Below are positions 39,016 through 48,382 of a stretch of 62,135 nucleotides of DNA, in pieces. Positions within the stretch are counted from its first letter, which is position 1. Every line of letters starts with the position of its first letter. The DNA comes from Streptococcus sp. oral taxon 431 (GTDB taxonomy: Bacteria; Bacillota; Bacilli; Lactobacillales; Streptococcaceae): the NCBI RefSeq assembly GCF_023115445.1, contig NZ_JALDUI010000013.1:1-62135 (forward strand). The letters run 5' to 3'. Both the position numbers and the translations under genes were made by a program. The notes beneath the pieces are model-generated. The model searched no databases and had not been told where the DNA came from. It was given only the letters and a program-made list of their open reading frames with translations.

Positions 39016-39840
39016 ATGAATCAATCTTATTTTTACCTGAAAATGCGAGAGCATAAATTAGTGGTTCCCTACACAAGTAAGGAGCGCCGCGTTCGTGTTC
39101 TCCTCCCAAAAAACTATGAAAAAGACACGGATAGAAGTTATCCTGTGGTGTATTTCCATGATGGACAAAATGTCTTTTATAGTAAGGAATCTTACGTTGG
39201 ACATTCCTGGAAGATTATTCCTGCTATCAAGCGAAATCCAGATATCAGCCGTATGATTGTTGTGGCTATTGACAATGATGGACTTGGACGGATGAATGAG
39301 TATGCAGCTTGGAAATTCCAAGAGTCTAACATTCCCGGTCAGCAGTTTGGTGGGAAGGGAGTTGAGTACGCAGAGTTTGTCATGGAAGTGGTTAAACCCT
39401 TTATCGATGAAAACTATCGCACAAAATCAGACCGTAAACACACTGCCATGATTGGATCTTCACTTGGCGGCAATATTACCCAGTTTATCGGCTTGGAGTA
39501 TCAGGATCAGATTGGGTGTTTGGGAGTTTTCTCATCAGCCAACTGGCTCCACCAAGAGGCCTTTGATCGCTATATGGAGCGAAAAAAACTATTGCCTGAC
39601 CAACGTGTCTTTATCTATGTTGGTACGGAAGAAGCAGACGACACAGACAAGACGCTCATGGCTGGCAATATTAAGCAGGCCTATATCGATTCTTCCCTTC
39701 GCTATTATCATGATTTGATAGCGGGAGGAGTGCAGTTGGAAAATCTCTCACTCAAGGTTCAGGCTGGAGCCATTCACCATGAAGTGCCATGGTCAGAAAA
39801 TCTACCAGCTTGTCTACGATTTTTTGCAGAAAATTGGTAA
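39016..39840 (+). CDS. Alpha/beta-hydrolase, putative esterase family (first of pair)
   Basis: A 274-aa cytosolic hydrolase of the putative esterase (esterase D-like, PF00756) fold. The nucleophile elbow is GSSLG (147-151, Ser149), with VVYFHDGQNVF near the N terminus as in this family; the C-terminal catalytic His is likely in AIHHEVPW. No signal peptide. I chose the ATG at 39016, with GAGAG upstream; an in-frame TTG at 38992 is too close to the -10 box. It is first of three tightly packed genes (esterase, esterase, ATP-grasp). The substrate is unknown. Confidence 0.85.
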   Translation: MNQSYFYLKMREHKLVVPYTSKERRVRVLLPKNYEKDTDRSYPVVYFHDGQNVFYSKESYVGHSWKIIPAIKRNPDISRMIVVAIDNDGLGRMNEYAAWKFQESNIPGQQFGGKGVEYAEFVMEVVKPFIDENYRTKSDRKHTAMIGSSLGGNITQFIGLEYQDQIGCLGVFSSANWLHQEAFDRYMERKKLLPDQRVFIYVGTEEADDTDKTLMAGNIKQAYIDSSLRYYHDLIAGGVQLENLSLKVQAGAIHHEVPWSENLPACLRFFAENW

Positions 39841-39861
39841 ATAGTATAAAGGAGACAGGAT

Positions 39862-40602
39862 ATGAATATTGAACATCTTAGCCACTGGAGTGGTCATCTT
39901 AACCGTGAAATGTACGTCAATCGTTACGGACACGCAGGTATCCCAGTTGTTGTCTTTGCGTCCTCAGGTGGTAGCCACAATGAATACTATGATTTTGGCA
40001 TGATTGATGCATGTGCATCCTTTATTGAGGAGGGCCGTGTTCAGTTATTTACACTTTCAAGTGTCGATAGCGAGAGCTGGCTTGCGACATGGAAAAACGG
40101 TCATGACCAAGCTGAAATGCACCGTGCTTATGAGCGATACGTTATTGAAGAAGCTATTCCTTTTATCAAGCATAAGACGGGCTGGTTCGATGGCATGATG
40201 ACGACAGGTTGCTCTATGGGAGCTTACCATGCTCTCAACTTTTTCCTCCAACATCCGGATGTCTTCACCAAAGTGATTGCCCTTAGTGGTGTCTACGATG
40301 CACGTTTCTTTGTTGGTGATTACTACAATGATGATGCCATCTATCAAAATTCACCAGTAGACTATATTTGGAATCAAAATGATGGCTGGTTTATCGACCG
40401 TTACCGTCAAGCTGAAATCGTGGTCTGTACGGGGCTAGGTGCTTGGGAACATGATGGCCTACCTTCTTACTACAAGTTAAAAGAAGCCTTTGACCAAAAA
40501 CAAATTCCTGCCTGGTTTGCAGAATGGGGACATGATGTCGCCCATGACTGGGAATGGTGGCGCAAACAAATGCCTTATTTCCTAGGTCACATGAGTCTAT
40601 AA
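39862..40602 (+). CDS. Alpha/beta-hydrolase, putative esterase family (second of pair)
   Basis: A 246-aa hydrolase with nucleophile elbow GCSMG (116-120, Ser118), VVFASSGGSHNEY in the oxyanion region and a probable catalytic His in EWGHDVAHDW. It is related in fold to, but clearly different from, the preceding esterase. AAAGGAGAC lies before the ATG. It is 21 bases downstream of the first esterase and 12 bases upstream of the ATP-grasp gene, which implies one transcript and a shared pathway. No signal peptide; substrate unknown. Confidence 0.85.
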   Translation: MNIEHLSHWSGHLNREMYVNRYGHAGIPVVVFASSGGSHNEYYDFGMIDACASFIEEGRVQLFTLSSVDSESWLATWKNGHDQAEMHRAYERYVIEEAIPFIKHKTGWFDGMMTTGCSMGAYHALNFFLQHPDVFTKVIALSGVYDARFFVGDYYNDDAIYQNSPVDYIWNQNDGWFIDRYRQAEIVVCTGLGAWEHDGLPSYYKLKEAFDQKQIPAWFAEWGHDVAHDWEWWRKQMPYFLGHMSL

Positions 40603-40614
40603 AAGGAGTCGCTT

Positions 40615-41781
40615 ATGAATTATCTTGTAATTTCACCCTATTACCCACAAAATTTCCAACAGTTTAGTATTGAACTAGCCAATAAAGGAATCACAGTTCT
40701 AGGGATTGGGCAAGAACCCTATGAACAACTAGATGAACCATTGCGCAATAGCTTGACTGAGTATTTCCGAGTTGATAATCTTGAAAATATCGATGAGGTT
40801 AAACGTGCAGTTGCCTTTCTTTTTTTTAAACATGGTCCAATTGACCGCATTGAATCACACAATGAATACTGGCTAGAGTTGGACGCTGCCCTTCGTGAAC
40901 AATTTAATGTCTTTGGTGCCAAACCAGAAGACCTTAAGAAGACTAAGTTCAAGTCCGAAATGAAGAAACTCTTCAAGAAAGCTGGAGTTCCAGTTGTGCC
41001 AGGTGCGGTGATTGAAACAGAAGCAGATGTTGATAAAGCTGTGAAAGAAATCGGCCTTCCTATGATTGCCAAACCTGACAATGGAGTGGGAGCTGCCGCA
41101 ACCTTCAAACTTGAAACAGCAGATGATGTCAATCACTTTAAGGCCGAATGGGACCACTCAACCGTTTATTTCTTTGAAAAATTTGTCACCTCTAGTGAAA
41201 TCTGTACCTTCGATGGTTTGGTAGATAGAGATGGGAATATCGTCTTTTCTACGACCTTTGACTATGCTCACACACCTCTCGATCTTATGATTTACAAGAT
41301 GGACAATTCCTACTATGTTCTCAAAGATATGGATCCAAAATTGCGAAAGTATGGTGAGGCTATTGTCAAAGAATTTGGCATGAAGGAACGTTTCTTCCAT
41401 ATTGAGTTCTTCCGTGAGGGTGATGACTATATCGCTATCGAATACAATAACCGTCCAGCGGGTGGCTTCACCATTGATGTCTATAACTATGCCCATTCTT
41501 TTGACTTGTATAAGGGATATGCAGCGATCGTTGCGGGTGAAGCATTCCCAGCTTCTCAATTCGAGCCTCTATACTGCTTGGCGACATCACGTCGTGCCAA
41601 CGCCAACTATATTTATTCAGAAGAAGACTTGCTCACCAAATATGGTCACCAGTTCAAGGTCAAGAAAATCATGCCGGCTGCCTTTGCTGAATTGCAAGGA
41701 GACTTTCTCTATATGCTAACGACGTCAAGTCGTGAAGAAATGGATCAGATGATTAAGGACTTTGGTCAGCGTCAAGAATAA
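40615..41781 (+). CDS. ATP-grasp domain ligase, substrate unknown
   Basis: A 388-aa protein with a Rossmann-like N-terminal domain (about 1-110) and an ATP-grasp domain: FKSEMKKLFKKAGVPVVPG opens the A/B subdomains, PMIAKPDNGVGA is the ATP-binding loop, and IEYNNRPAGGF supplies metal ligands. The family joins a carboxylate to an amine, thiol or acid through an acyl phosphate. It resembles the carbamoyl phosphate synthase/biotin carboxylase-like branch, but the substrate cannot be read. AAAGGAG lies before the ATG. It is the last gene of the esterase operon and ends with a terminator. Confidence 0.85.
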   Translation: MNYLVISPYYPQNFQQFSIELANKGITVLGIGQEPYEQLDEPLRNSLTEYFRVDNLENIDEVKRAVAFLFFKHGPIDRIESHNEYWLELDAALREQFNVFGAKPEDLKKTKFKSEMKKLFKKAGVPVVPGAVIETEADVDKAVKEIGLPMIAKPDNGVGAAATFKLETADDVNHFKAEWDHSTVYFFEKFVTSSEICTFDGLVDRDGNIVFSTTFDYAHTPLDLMIYKMDNSYYVLKDMDPKLRKYGEAIVKEFGMKERFFHIEFFREGDDYIAIEYNNRPAGGFTIDVYNYAHSFDLYKGYAAIVAGEAFPASQFEPLYCLATSRRANANYIYSEEDLLTKYGHQFKVKKIMPAAFAELQGDFLYMLTTSSREEMDQMIKDFGQRQE

Positions 41782-41791
41782 TTAAAATTTT

Positions 41792-41824
41792 GACTTAACA
41801 AACTCTCTTTGTTAGGTCTTTTTT
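41792..41824 (+). terminator. Terminator after the ATP-grasp gene
   Basis: TAACAAA (41796-41802) pairs with TTTGTTA (41808-41814), extended by GAC/GTC across a mismatch, then six T. Confidence 0.8.
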
Positions 41825-41835
41825 GTAGACTTGAA

Positions 41836-41851
41836 ATAAAAGCGTTTTCCC
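41836..41851 (+). promoter_or_regulatory. Weak cre-like site before the aquaglyceroporin gene
   Basis: ATAAAAGCGTTTTCCC keeps the central AAGCGTTTTC of a cre site but misses three fixed positions. It lies just upstream of the -35 box. Confidence 0.35.
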
Positions 41852-41874
41852 GCAGGATTCTTTTAGAAAATCTG

Positions 41875-41903
41875 TTGCTAAAAGGCTTAAAAATTGATAG
41901 AAT
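41875..41903 (+). promoter_or_regulatory. Promoter of the aquaglyceroporin gene
   Basis: -35 TTGCTA (41875-41880), 17-base spacer, -10 TAGAAT (41898-41903) with TG one base before it. Confidence 0.75.
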
Positions 41904-41939
41904 AGGGATTGTCTAAAAAATATTAAGGAGAATCTATCA

Positions 41940-42809
41940 ATGGATTTCGCATGGGCAGTCAAATATGCCACTGAATTTTTGGGAACAGCCATCTTGATCA
42001 TCTTGGGAAATGGTGCAGTTGCCAACGTTGAACTTAAAGGTACGAAAGGTCACCAAAGTGGCTGGCTCGTTATCGCTGTTGGTTACGGTATGGGGGTTAT
42101 GATCCCTGCCTTGATGTTTGGTAATGTTTCTGGTAACCACATCAACCCAGCCTTCACTCTTGGTCTAGCAGTTAGCGGACTTTTCCCTTGGGCACAAGTA
42201 GCACCATACATCGTTGCACAAGTCTTGGGAGCAATCTTCGGACAAGCCTTGGTTGTTGCAACTCACCGTCCTTACTACTTGCAAACTGAAAAAGCAAACA
42301 ATATCTTGGGGACTTTCTCAACAATTTCAAGTTTGGACCACGGTACAAAAGAATCACGCTTTGCAGCAACAGTTAACGGTTTTATCAACGAGTTCGTTGG
42401 ATCATTCGTTCTCTTCTTTGCAGCACTTGGTTTGACAAAGAACTTTTTTGGAGCTGAAGTCCTCCAATACATGAAACAAATGGCAACTCAAGCTGGTCAA
42501 AATGTTGACTTCTCTGATTTGGCAATTAAAGCTCAAGTAGCGCCTCATACAGCATCAGGACTTTCTGTTGCTCACTTGGCACTTGGTTTCCTAGTAATGG
42601 CTTTGGTTACTTCACTTGGAGGACCTACAGGACCTGGTTTGAACCCAGCTCGTGACTTTGGACCACGTCTCCTTCATGCCTTCCTTCCAAAATCAATCCT
42701 TGGTCAACACAAGGGTGATTCAAAATGGTGGTATGCTTGGGTACCAGTAGTTGCACCGATTGCAGCTGGTATTGCAGCAGTAGCACTTTTCAAATTACTT
42801 TATCTATAA
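41940..42809 (+). CDS. gla: Aquaglyceroporin (glycerol facilitator-aquaporin)
   Basis: A 289-aa channel of the MIP family with six membrane helices and two NPA half-helices: NHINPAF and LNPARD. Asp after the second NPAR marks the glycerol-facilitating branch. The length, with a long loop between the halves (about 165-200), matches the lactic-acid-bacterial Gla type rather than short aquaporins. It would pass water, glycerol and other small neutral solutes. AAGGAG lies before the ATG, a clear promoter upstream and a terminator downstream, so it is monocistronic. The symbol is by resemblance; it may be annotated glpF elsewhere. Confidence 0.9.
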   Translation: MDFAWAVKYATEFLGTAILIILGNGAVANVELKGTKGHQSGWLVIAVGYGMGVMIPALMFGNVSGNHINPAFTLGLAVSGLFPWAQVAPYIVAQVLGAIFGQALVVATHRPYYLQTEKANNILGTFSTISSLDHGTKESRFAATVNGFINEFVGSFVLFFAALGLTKNFFGAEVLQYMKQMATQAGQNVDFSDLAIKAQVAPHTASGLSVAHLALGFLVMALVTSLGGPTGPGLNPARDFGPRLLHAFLPKSILGQHKGDSKWWYAWVPVVAPIAAGIAAVALFKLLYL

Positions 42810-42816
42810 TCACTCA

Positions 42817-42840
42817 AAACTGGGAGACCCCAGTTTTTTC
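42817..42840 (+). terminator. Terminator after the aquaglyceroporin gene
   Basis: AAAACTGGG (42817-42825) pairs with CCCAGTTTT (42830-42838) over a 4-base loop, followed by T. Confidence 0.88.
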
Positions 42841-42931
42841 TTGTCTACGAAAGTCGAGTTTTTGGATAGAGATTCTTAAATCGTCAGACTTTTTTCATTT
42901 TAATGCTAAAGGTGAAAATGTGGCGAAAATA

Positions 42932-42940
42932 TGGTAAAAT
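42932..42940 (+). promoter_or_regulatory. Extended -10 promoter of the yutD-rlmN unit
   Basis: TGG-TAAAAT (-10 at 42935-42940), 33 bases before the YutD start. Confidence 0.55.
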
Positions 42941-42973
42941 AGAGTGTTAAGAAATCGTTGAAAAAGGAAAATT

Positions 42974-43504
42974 ATGCGTAAAGAGATTGCACCTGAATTA
43001 TACAATTACAATAAATTCCCTGGTCCAGAGTTTCGTGTGACTGGATCTAGGGTCGAGGCTGAAGGTTTTGCTTTTACCTTGGTTGAAAATAGCAAGGATG
43101 CTTTTGATGTAACGGCTTTTACTCAACGTTTTTCAGAAGTTTTGACTAAGTTCGACTATATCGTAGGAGACTGGAGTAATGAACAGTTGCGCTTGCGAGG
43201 CTTTTATAAGAATGAACGCGCTGAAGAGTCTTTAGAAAAAATCAGTCGCTTGCAGGATTATCTACTAGAGTACTGTAGCTATGGTTGTGCCTATTTTGTC
43301 TTAGAAAACCAAGTGCCTAAGCGGGCGTCCTTCGACCAAAAAATGCGCAAAAAAGAGGAAGAAAAAGATTCTCGAAAAGGAAAGAAACCTTCTCAAAACA
43401 AGAAAAGAAATCATACAGATAAAAGAAATAGACGACGTTCAAAAGAACAAAAATCCCAGAAAGAAGACAAGGGGCAGCGTCATTTCGTCATTCGTCAGAA
43501 GTGA
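42974..43504 (+). CDS. YutD family (DUF1027) protein
   Basis: A 176-aa protein. The first 115 residues form the YutD domain (LYNYNKFPGPEF, FDYIVGDWSNEQLRLRGFY, CSYGCAYFVLEN). The last 60 residues are a highly basic, lysine/arginine-rich tail, which suggests RNA or ribosome contact; no function is established as far as I know. AAAGGAAA lies before the ATG. It is followed after 20 bases by rlmN, and this pairing is common in streptococci. Confidence 0.85.
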   Translation: MRKEIAPELYNYNKFPGPEFRVTGSRVEAEGFAFTLVENSKDAFDVTAFTQRFSEVLTKFDYIVGDWSNEQLRLRGFYKNERAEESLEKISRLQDYLLEYCSYGCAYFVLENQVPKRASFDQKMRKKEEEKDSRKGKKPSQNKKRNHTDKRNRRRSKEQKSQKEDKGQRHFVIRQK

Positions 43505-43524
43505 GTAGAAAATAAGGAGAAAAG

Positions 43525-44610
43525 ATGAAATCGTCGATTTATAGTTTAACACGTCAAGGAATGCAAGAGTGGGTCTTGGAGCAAGGAGAAAAGAAATTCC
43601 GTGCTGATCAGATTTGGGAGTGGCTCTACCGTAAACGTGTCCAATCATTTGAAGAAATGACTAACTTATCTAAGGATTTGATTGCCAAACTCAACGAGCA
43701 GTTTGTAGTCAATCCTTTAAAACAACGTATCGTTCAAGAGTCAGCCGATGGTACTGTCAAGTACCTCTTTGAGTTGCCAGATGGTATGCTAATTGAGACA
43801 GTGCTTATGCGTCAGCACTATGGTTTGTCAGTCTGTGTAACCACTCAGGTAGGATGCAATATCGGTTGTACCTTCTGTGCATCAGGCTTGATCAAGAAGC
43901 AACGTGACCTTAATAATGGGGAAATCGTCGCTCAGATTATGCTGGTTCAAAAATATTTTGACGAGCGTGGCCAGGACGAACGTGTTAGTCATATCGTAGT
44001 TATGGGAATTGGGGAACCATTTGATAACTACAATAATGTCTTGAACTTCATCCGTACTATCAATGATGATAAGGGAATGGCAATCGGTGCTCGTCATATC
44101 ACAGTATCAACTTCTGGCTTGGCTCACAAGATTCGTGAGTTTGCTAATGAAGGCGTACAGGTTAACCTTGCTGTTTCTCTTCATGCTCCAAACAATGAAC
44201 TGCGTTCAAGCATTATGAAGATTAACCGTGCCTTTCCGATTGAAAAACTCTTTGCAGCTATCGAGTATTACATCGAAACAACCAATCGCCGTGTAACTTT
44301 TGAGTATATCATGCTCAATGAAGTCAATGACGGAGTAGAACAAGCACTTGAGTTGGCAGAATTGCTTAAGAACATTAAGAAATTGTCCTATGTCAACTTG
44401 ATTCCTTATAATCCAGTTAGTGAGCATGACCAGTATAGCCGAAGCCCTAAAGAGCGTGTCATGGCCTTCTATGATACACTCAAGAAAAAAGGTGTCAACT
44501 GTGTCGTTCGCCAGGAACATGGTACAGATATCGATGCGGCTTGTGGACAGTTGCGTTCAAATACCATGAAGCGTGACCGCCAAAAAGCAGTAGCTGAAGT
44601 AAATCCATAA
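43525..44610 (+). CDS. rlmN: 23S rRNA/tRNA adenine C2-methyltransferase
   Basis: A 361-aa radical SAM enzyme that methylates A2503 of 23S rRNA and A37 of some tRNAs. The 4Fe-4S motif CNIGCTFC is present, [10 protein letters not shown] follows, and a C-terminal catalytic Cys lies in [10 protein letters not shown]. It lacks features of the Cfr resistance variant that I could recognise. AAGGAG lies before the ATG. It is followed after one base by the VanZ-like gene, then by an ABC-F gene, an apparent operon. Confidence 0.95.
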   Translation: MKSSIYSLTRQGMQEWVLEQGEKKFRADQIWEWLYRKRVQSFEEMTNLSKDLIAKLNEQFVVNPLKQRIVQESADGTVKYLFELPDGMLIETVLMRQHYGLSVCVTTQVGCNIGCTFCASGLIKKQRDLNNGEIVAQIMLVQKYFDERGQDERVSHIVVMGIGEPFDNYNNVLNFIRTINDDKGMAIGARHITVSTSGLAHKIREFANEGVQVNLAVSLHAPNNELRSSIMKINRAFPIEKLFAAIEYYIETTNRRVTFEYIMLNEVNDGVEQALELAELLKNIKKLSYVNLIPYNPVSEHDQYSRSPKERVMAFYDTLKKKGVNCVVRQEHGTDIDAACGQLRSNTMKRDRQKAVAEVNP

Positions 44611-44611
44611 G

Positions 44612-45085
44612 ATGAATCGAAAAACATTACTAAGCCTGGGAATCGTGTTATACAGTCTTTGTATCGTCTGTTTTTGTTTTACTCCCCAGCCTCAACTTCC
44701 TACAGGAGTGGAAACTCCAGGTATTCAAACTTTTGGACGCCTGGTTTTTCTTTTGACGCCTTTTAACTCTTTGTGGAACCTGGGTGAAGTAACCAGCTTT
44801 TTACAGCTCTTTTGGATATTTTTGCAAAACGTCTTAAATGTCCTCTTGCTCTTCCCTTTAATTTTCCAGCTTCTCTATCTCAATCCTAAATTAAGAAAAA
44901 CGAAGAAAGTGATTTTGTTTAGCTTTTTATTGAGTTTGGGAATCGAGTGTACACAGCTAGCTTTAGACTTTTTCTTTGATTTTAATCGGGTCTTTGAGAT
45001 TGATGATTTGTGGACCAACACTTTGGGTGGCTACCTAGCTTGGATCCTCTATAAACTACTACATAAACACAAGATAAGGAATTAA
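44612..45085 (+). CDS. VanZ-like membrane protein
   Basis: A 157-aa membrane protein with about four hydrophobic helices and the VanZ-family pattern: FTPFNSLWN after helix 1, FSFLLSLGIECTQL, and the acidic EIDDLWTNTLGGYLAW near the C terminus. VanZ of enterococci gives low-level teicoplanin resistance, but chromosomal relatives are widespread and mostly uncharacterised. It starts one base after the rlmN stop and ends one base before the ABC-F start, so all three are co-transcribed. Confidence 0.85.
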   Translation: MNRKTLLSLGIVLYSLCIVCFCFTPQPQLPTGVETPGIQTFGRLVFLLTPFNSLWNLGEVTSFLQLFWIFLQNVLNVLLLFPLIFQLLYLNPKLRKTKKVILFSFLLSLGIECTQLALDFFFDFNRVFEIDDLWTNTLGGYLAWILYKLLHKHKIRN

Positions 45086-45086
45086 A

Positions 45087-46628
45087 ATGAGTATCTTAGA
45101 AGTTAAAAATTTGAGTCACGGTTTTGGTGACCGTGCGATTTTTGAAGACGTGTCCTTCCGTCTCCTTAAAGGTGAACACATCGGATTAGTTGGTGCTAAC
45201 GGTGAAGGAAAATCAACCTTTATGAGCATCGTAACTGGTAAGATGTTACCTGATGAAGGTAAGGTGGAATGGTCTAAATATGTGACTGCAGGCTACCTTG
45301 ACCAGCACGCTGTGTTAAAAGAAGGCCAAACCGTGCGTGATGTCCTTCGTACTGCTTTTGATGAGTTATTTAAGGCAGAAGCACGTATCAATGAACTCTA
45401 CATGGAAATGGCAGAAGAGGGCGCTGATATTGATGCCCTAATGGAAGAAGTCGGCGAACTTCAGGACCGTTTGGAAAGTCGTGACTTCTATACCTTGGAT
45501 GCTAAGATTGACGAAGTCGCGCGTGCTCTTGGTGTTATGGATTATGGGATGGATACAGATGTAACAGCCTTGTCAGGTGGACAAAGAACCAAGGTACTTT
45601 TAGCCAAACTTCTTCTTGAAAAGCCAGATATCTTGCTTTTGGATGAGCCTACCAACTATTTGGATGCTGAGCATATTGACTGGCTCAAGCGTTATCTGCA
45701 GAACTATGAGAATGCCTTTGTCCTTATTTCGCACGATATTCCATTCCTCAATGATGTTATCAATATCGTATATCACGTTGAAAATCAACAGTTGACTCGT
45801 TATTCTGGAGATTACTACCAGTTCCAAGAAGTCTATGCTATGAAGAAATCGCAGCTAGAGGCAGCCTATGAACGTCAACAGAAGGAAATTGCTGACCTCA
45901 AGGATTTCGTAGCCCGTAATAAGGCGCGTGTCGCAACTCGTAACATGGCCATGTCTCGCCAGAAGAAATTGGATAAGATGGATATCATCGAACTTCAAAG
46001 CGAGAAACCAAAGCCGTCCTTTGATTTTAAACCAGCTCGTACACCTGGACGCTTTATCTTCCAAGCCAAGGACTTGCAGATTGGTTACGACCGCCCACTT
46101 ACAAAACCATTAAATCTTACCTTTGAGCGTAATCAGAAGGTTGCTATCATCGGTGCCAATGGTATCGGTAAAACAACCCTCTTGAAGTCTCTTTTGGGTA
46201 TTATCCCGCCAATTGCTGGGGAAGTTGAACGTGGGGACTATCTAGAACTCGGTTACTTTGAGCAAGAAGTGGAAGGTGGCAATCGCCAGACACCACTAGA
46301 AGCAGTCTGGAATGCTTTTCCTGCACTTAATCAAGCAGAAGTTCGTGCAGCCCTTGCCCGTTGTGGTTTGACAACGAAGCATATCGAAAGCCAGATTCAA
46401 GTTCTATCAGGTGGAGAACAAGCTAAGGTTCGTTTCTGTCTCTTGATGAATCGTGAAAACAATGTTTTGGTGCTAGACGAGCCTACCAACCACTTGGATG
46501 TGGATGCCAAGGATGAGCTCAAACGTGCTCTGAAAGAATATAAAGGCTCTATCCTTATGGTTTGCCACGAACCAGACTTTTATGAAGGCTGGATGGACCA
46601 AATCTGGGATTTTAACAACTTAACTTAA
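45087..46628 (+). CDS. ABC-F family ATPase (YkpA/YbiT-like)
   Basis: A 513-aa soluble protein with two ABC domains: Walker A GANGEGKS (about 36-43), LSGGQ, LLLDEPTNYLD; then an ABC-F linker rich in charged residues (about 245-300), a second Walker A GANGIGKT, LSGGEQ and VLDEPTNHLD. Both D-loops are canonical, unlike the ABC-F gene at the window start. It most resembles housekeeping YkpA/YbiT-type factors thought to act on stalled or initiating ribosomes. It is the last gene of the rlmN-VanZ operon. Confidence 0.88.
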   Translation: MSILEVKNLSHGFGDRAIFEDVSFRLLKGEHIGLVGANGEGKSTFMSIVTGKMLPDEGKVEWSKYVTAGYLDQHAVLKEGQTVRDVLRTAFDELFKAEARINELYMEMAEEGADIDALMEEVGELQDRLESRDFYTLDAKIDEVARALGVMDYGMDTDVTALSGGQRTKVLLAKLLLEKPDILLLDEPTNYLDAEHIDWLKRYLQNYENAFVLISHDIPFLNDVINIVYHVENQQLTRYSGDYYQFQEVYAMKKSQLEAAYERQQKEIADLKDFVARNKARVATRNMAMSRQKKLDKMDIIELQSEKPKPSFDFKPARTPGRFIFQAKDLQIGYDRPLTKPLNLTFERNQKVAIIGANGIGKTTLLKSLLGIIPPIAGEVERGDYLELGYFEQEVEGGNRQTPLEAVWNAFPALNQAEVRAALARCGLTTKHIESQIQVLSGGEQAKVRFCLLMNRENNVLVLDEPTNHLDVDAKDELKRALKEYKGSILMVCHEPDFYEGWMDQIWDFNNLT

Positions 46629-46642
46629 AATGAGAGTAAAAG

Positions 46643-46676
46643 AAATACAGTACCTAACGAGGATACTGTATTTTTT
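46643..46676. terminator. Terminator between convergent ABC-F and slrA genes
   Basis: AAATACAGTA (46643-46652) pairs with TACTGTATTT (46664-46673), followed by T on the plus strand and flanked by T-rich sequence on the minus strand, so it can serve both genes. Confidence 0.85.
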
Positions 46677-46681
46677 GGTTT

Positions 46682-47485
46682 TTAAGATTTAAAATCGTAG
46701 TCCTTAACAATTTCAATGCTGTCGATAGTGATAGCAGTAGTTGGTTTATCTTTTTCGTCTTTTTCAGCCTTGGCAATCTTGTCAACAACATCCATACCAT
46801 CGATGACTTGACCAAAGACAGGGTGCTTACCGTCTAGACTAGGGTTACCACCGTCTTTGTAGGCTTCAATAATTTTCTTTGGATAGCTACTTGTAGGCAG
46901 TTTGGCAGAAATGTCTGTTGTATTTTGGTTGATGAAGAACTGGCTACCATTGGAATTTGGTTGGCCAGTATTAGCCATGGAGAGAGAACCACGGATGTTA
47001 TAGAGATATGGAGAGATTTCGCTCTTGAAACCAGTTCCATGGTCTTTAGTCTTGTCCTTATCGTGCCAGATGGATTCGCCACCTGTACCATCTCCTTTTG
47101 GATCACCAGTCTGAACCATAAAGCCATCAATCACTCGGTGGAAGGTAACGCCATTGTAGTAGCCTTCCTTAGCGTGAGTTAGGAAATTTTCAACCGCAAG
47201 AGGTGCTAGCTTTGGAAAGAGTTTGATACGGATATCTCCTTGACTTGTATGGAGAATGACTTCAGCCTCGTCTTCAGCAACTTCTTTAGATAGTTGTGGG
47301 AAATTGGCATTTTCATTTGTCAAAGCGTCTTTAAGATCCTTGGCAGATTGGGCAGCTGCTTTGGAACTTTCTTCAGCAGCCAAGCTAGAATCTACATAGT
47401 CATCCCCTCGGAGACTACGTTGAATACTGCTACATCCAGCAAGGGCAAAAGTTGAGATTAATAGAAGTGTTGCTATTTTTTTCAT
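46682..47485 (-). CDS. slrA: Lipoprotein peptidyl-prolyl isomerase (cyclophilin), SlrA
   Basis: A 267-aa lipoprotein. The signal peptide has lipobox LAGC with Cys18 as the lipid-modified residue, followed by a Ser/Ala-rich linker and a cyclophilin domain (about 75-265) with [22 protein letters not shown] and GSQFFI, the active-site segments. It would sit on the outer face of the membrane and help fold exported proteins; pneumococcal SlrA is linked to colonisation. Start placed at 47485 behind AAAGGATT; an in-frame ATG at 47515 overlaps the -10 box. Confidence 0.93.
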   Translation of the reverse strand: MKKIATLLLISTFALAGCSSIQRSLRGDDYVDSSLAAEESSKAAAQSAKDLKDALTNENANFPQLSKEVAEDEAEVILHTSQGDIRIKLFPKLAPLAVENFLTHAKEGYYNGVTFHRVIDGFMVQTGDPKGDGTGGESIWHDKDKTKDHGTGFKSEISPYLYNIRGSLSMANTGQPNSNGSQFFINQNTTDISAKLPTSSYPKKIIEAYKDGGNPSLDGKHPVFGQVIDGMDVVDKIAKAEKDEKDKPTTAITIDSIEIVKDYDFKS

Positions 47486-47513
47486 GGTAATCCTTTCAAA
47501 AATCATTTCTACC

Positions 47514-47542
47514 ATTGTACCCTAATTGAAAGTGGATTTCAA
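47514..47542 (-). promoter_or_regulatory. Promoter of slrA
   Basis: On the minus strand: -35 TTGAAA (47542-47537), 17-base spacer, -10 TACAAT (47519-47514). Confidence 0.7.
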
Positions 47543-47556
47543 ATATTAAATTGTGA

Positions 47557-48369
47557 TCATTCCGATAGTACATACAATTTTATGGCCTTACTTACCCCAT
47601 TTTGATCATTAGAATCTGTTACTTTATTTGCACAGACTTTAACATCCGTAGGAGCATTTCCCATTGCAACACCAAGTCCAGCGGTCTCAATCATTGGAAT
47701 ATCGTTATAATTATCTCCAATACTCATAATTTCAGTAAGTGATAGTTGATAATAGTTGGCTAATTCTAACAGAGCTTGTTTTTTTGAGACTTGATTGTGT
47801 GTGACTTCAAGATAGTTATCCTTCGAAAGGTAAAAGTCAGTTTGAGGGAAATCCATGGTTGCTAATGTCTCTTTAAGTTTCTGGATAGTAGCTGCGTTAT
47901 CTATTAGTAAAAGTTTATGAATAAGATTCTTTTCTTCCTGAAGAAAATCTGCTAGTGAAGTAACTTTTGGGCTCTCTCCAGTAATCTGTGCTTCAATTTC
48001 TACCCATTTATCTAAAGTATTTACGTACCAATCTTTTCCAGAATAAACATTAATTGAAACTGTCGGAAATTCTTTTTTTAAAAAATCATGTAGTAAGAGT
48101 AATTCCTTTTTATTAATAGTATGCTGACTCAGAATTTTATCTCCTTTACTAATGAGAGCACCATTATAACTTGCAATTGGAAAATCTGTGATTCCAAGTT
48201 CTTTCGAAATTGGAGCTATACCAAGAGGAGAGCGAGCAGAAGCTAGAACAAAAGGGATGTCACTTTGTTTCAAAAGTGGCATCAGTTCTATCAAATGAGA
48301 ATCTAATTGGTGATTTTTATCCAAAATAGTGCCATCAATATCACTTATGATTAACTTTATTACTGACAT
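47557..48369 (-). CDS. HAD-superfamily Cof-type phosphatase
   Basis: A 270-aa hydrolase. The phosphorylation motif DIDGTILD is at the N terminus (first Asp is the nucleophile), the second and third motifs are in LASARSPLG and around VSKKQALLEL, and the acidic metal motif is GDNYNDIPMIE. A C2-type cap lies between, as in Cof/YidA proteins that dephosphorylate sugar phosphates or flavin nucleotides. Start at 48369 behind AGGAGAAAC. It lies 13 bases after the DeoR-family gene in the same operon, so its substrate is probably linked to the effector of that regulator. Confidence 0.87.
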   Translation of the reverse strand: MSVIKLIISDIDGTILDKNHQLDSHLIELMPLLKQSDIPFVLASARSPLGIAPISKELGITDFPIASYNGALISKGDKILSQHTINKKELLLLHDFLKKEFPTVSINVYSGKDWYVNTLDKWVEIEAQITGESPKVTSLADFLQEEKNLIHKLLLIDNAATIQKLKETLATMDFPQTDFYLSKDNYLEVTHNQVSKKQALLELANYYQLSLTEIMSIGDNYNDIPMIETAGLGVAMGNAPTDVKVCANKVTDSNDQNGVSKAIKLYVLSE

Positions 48370-48382
48370 ATGTTTCTCCTTT

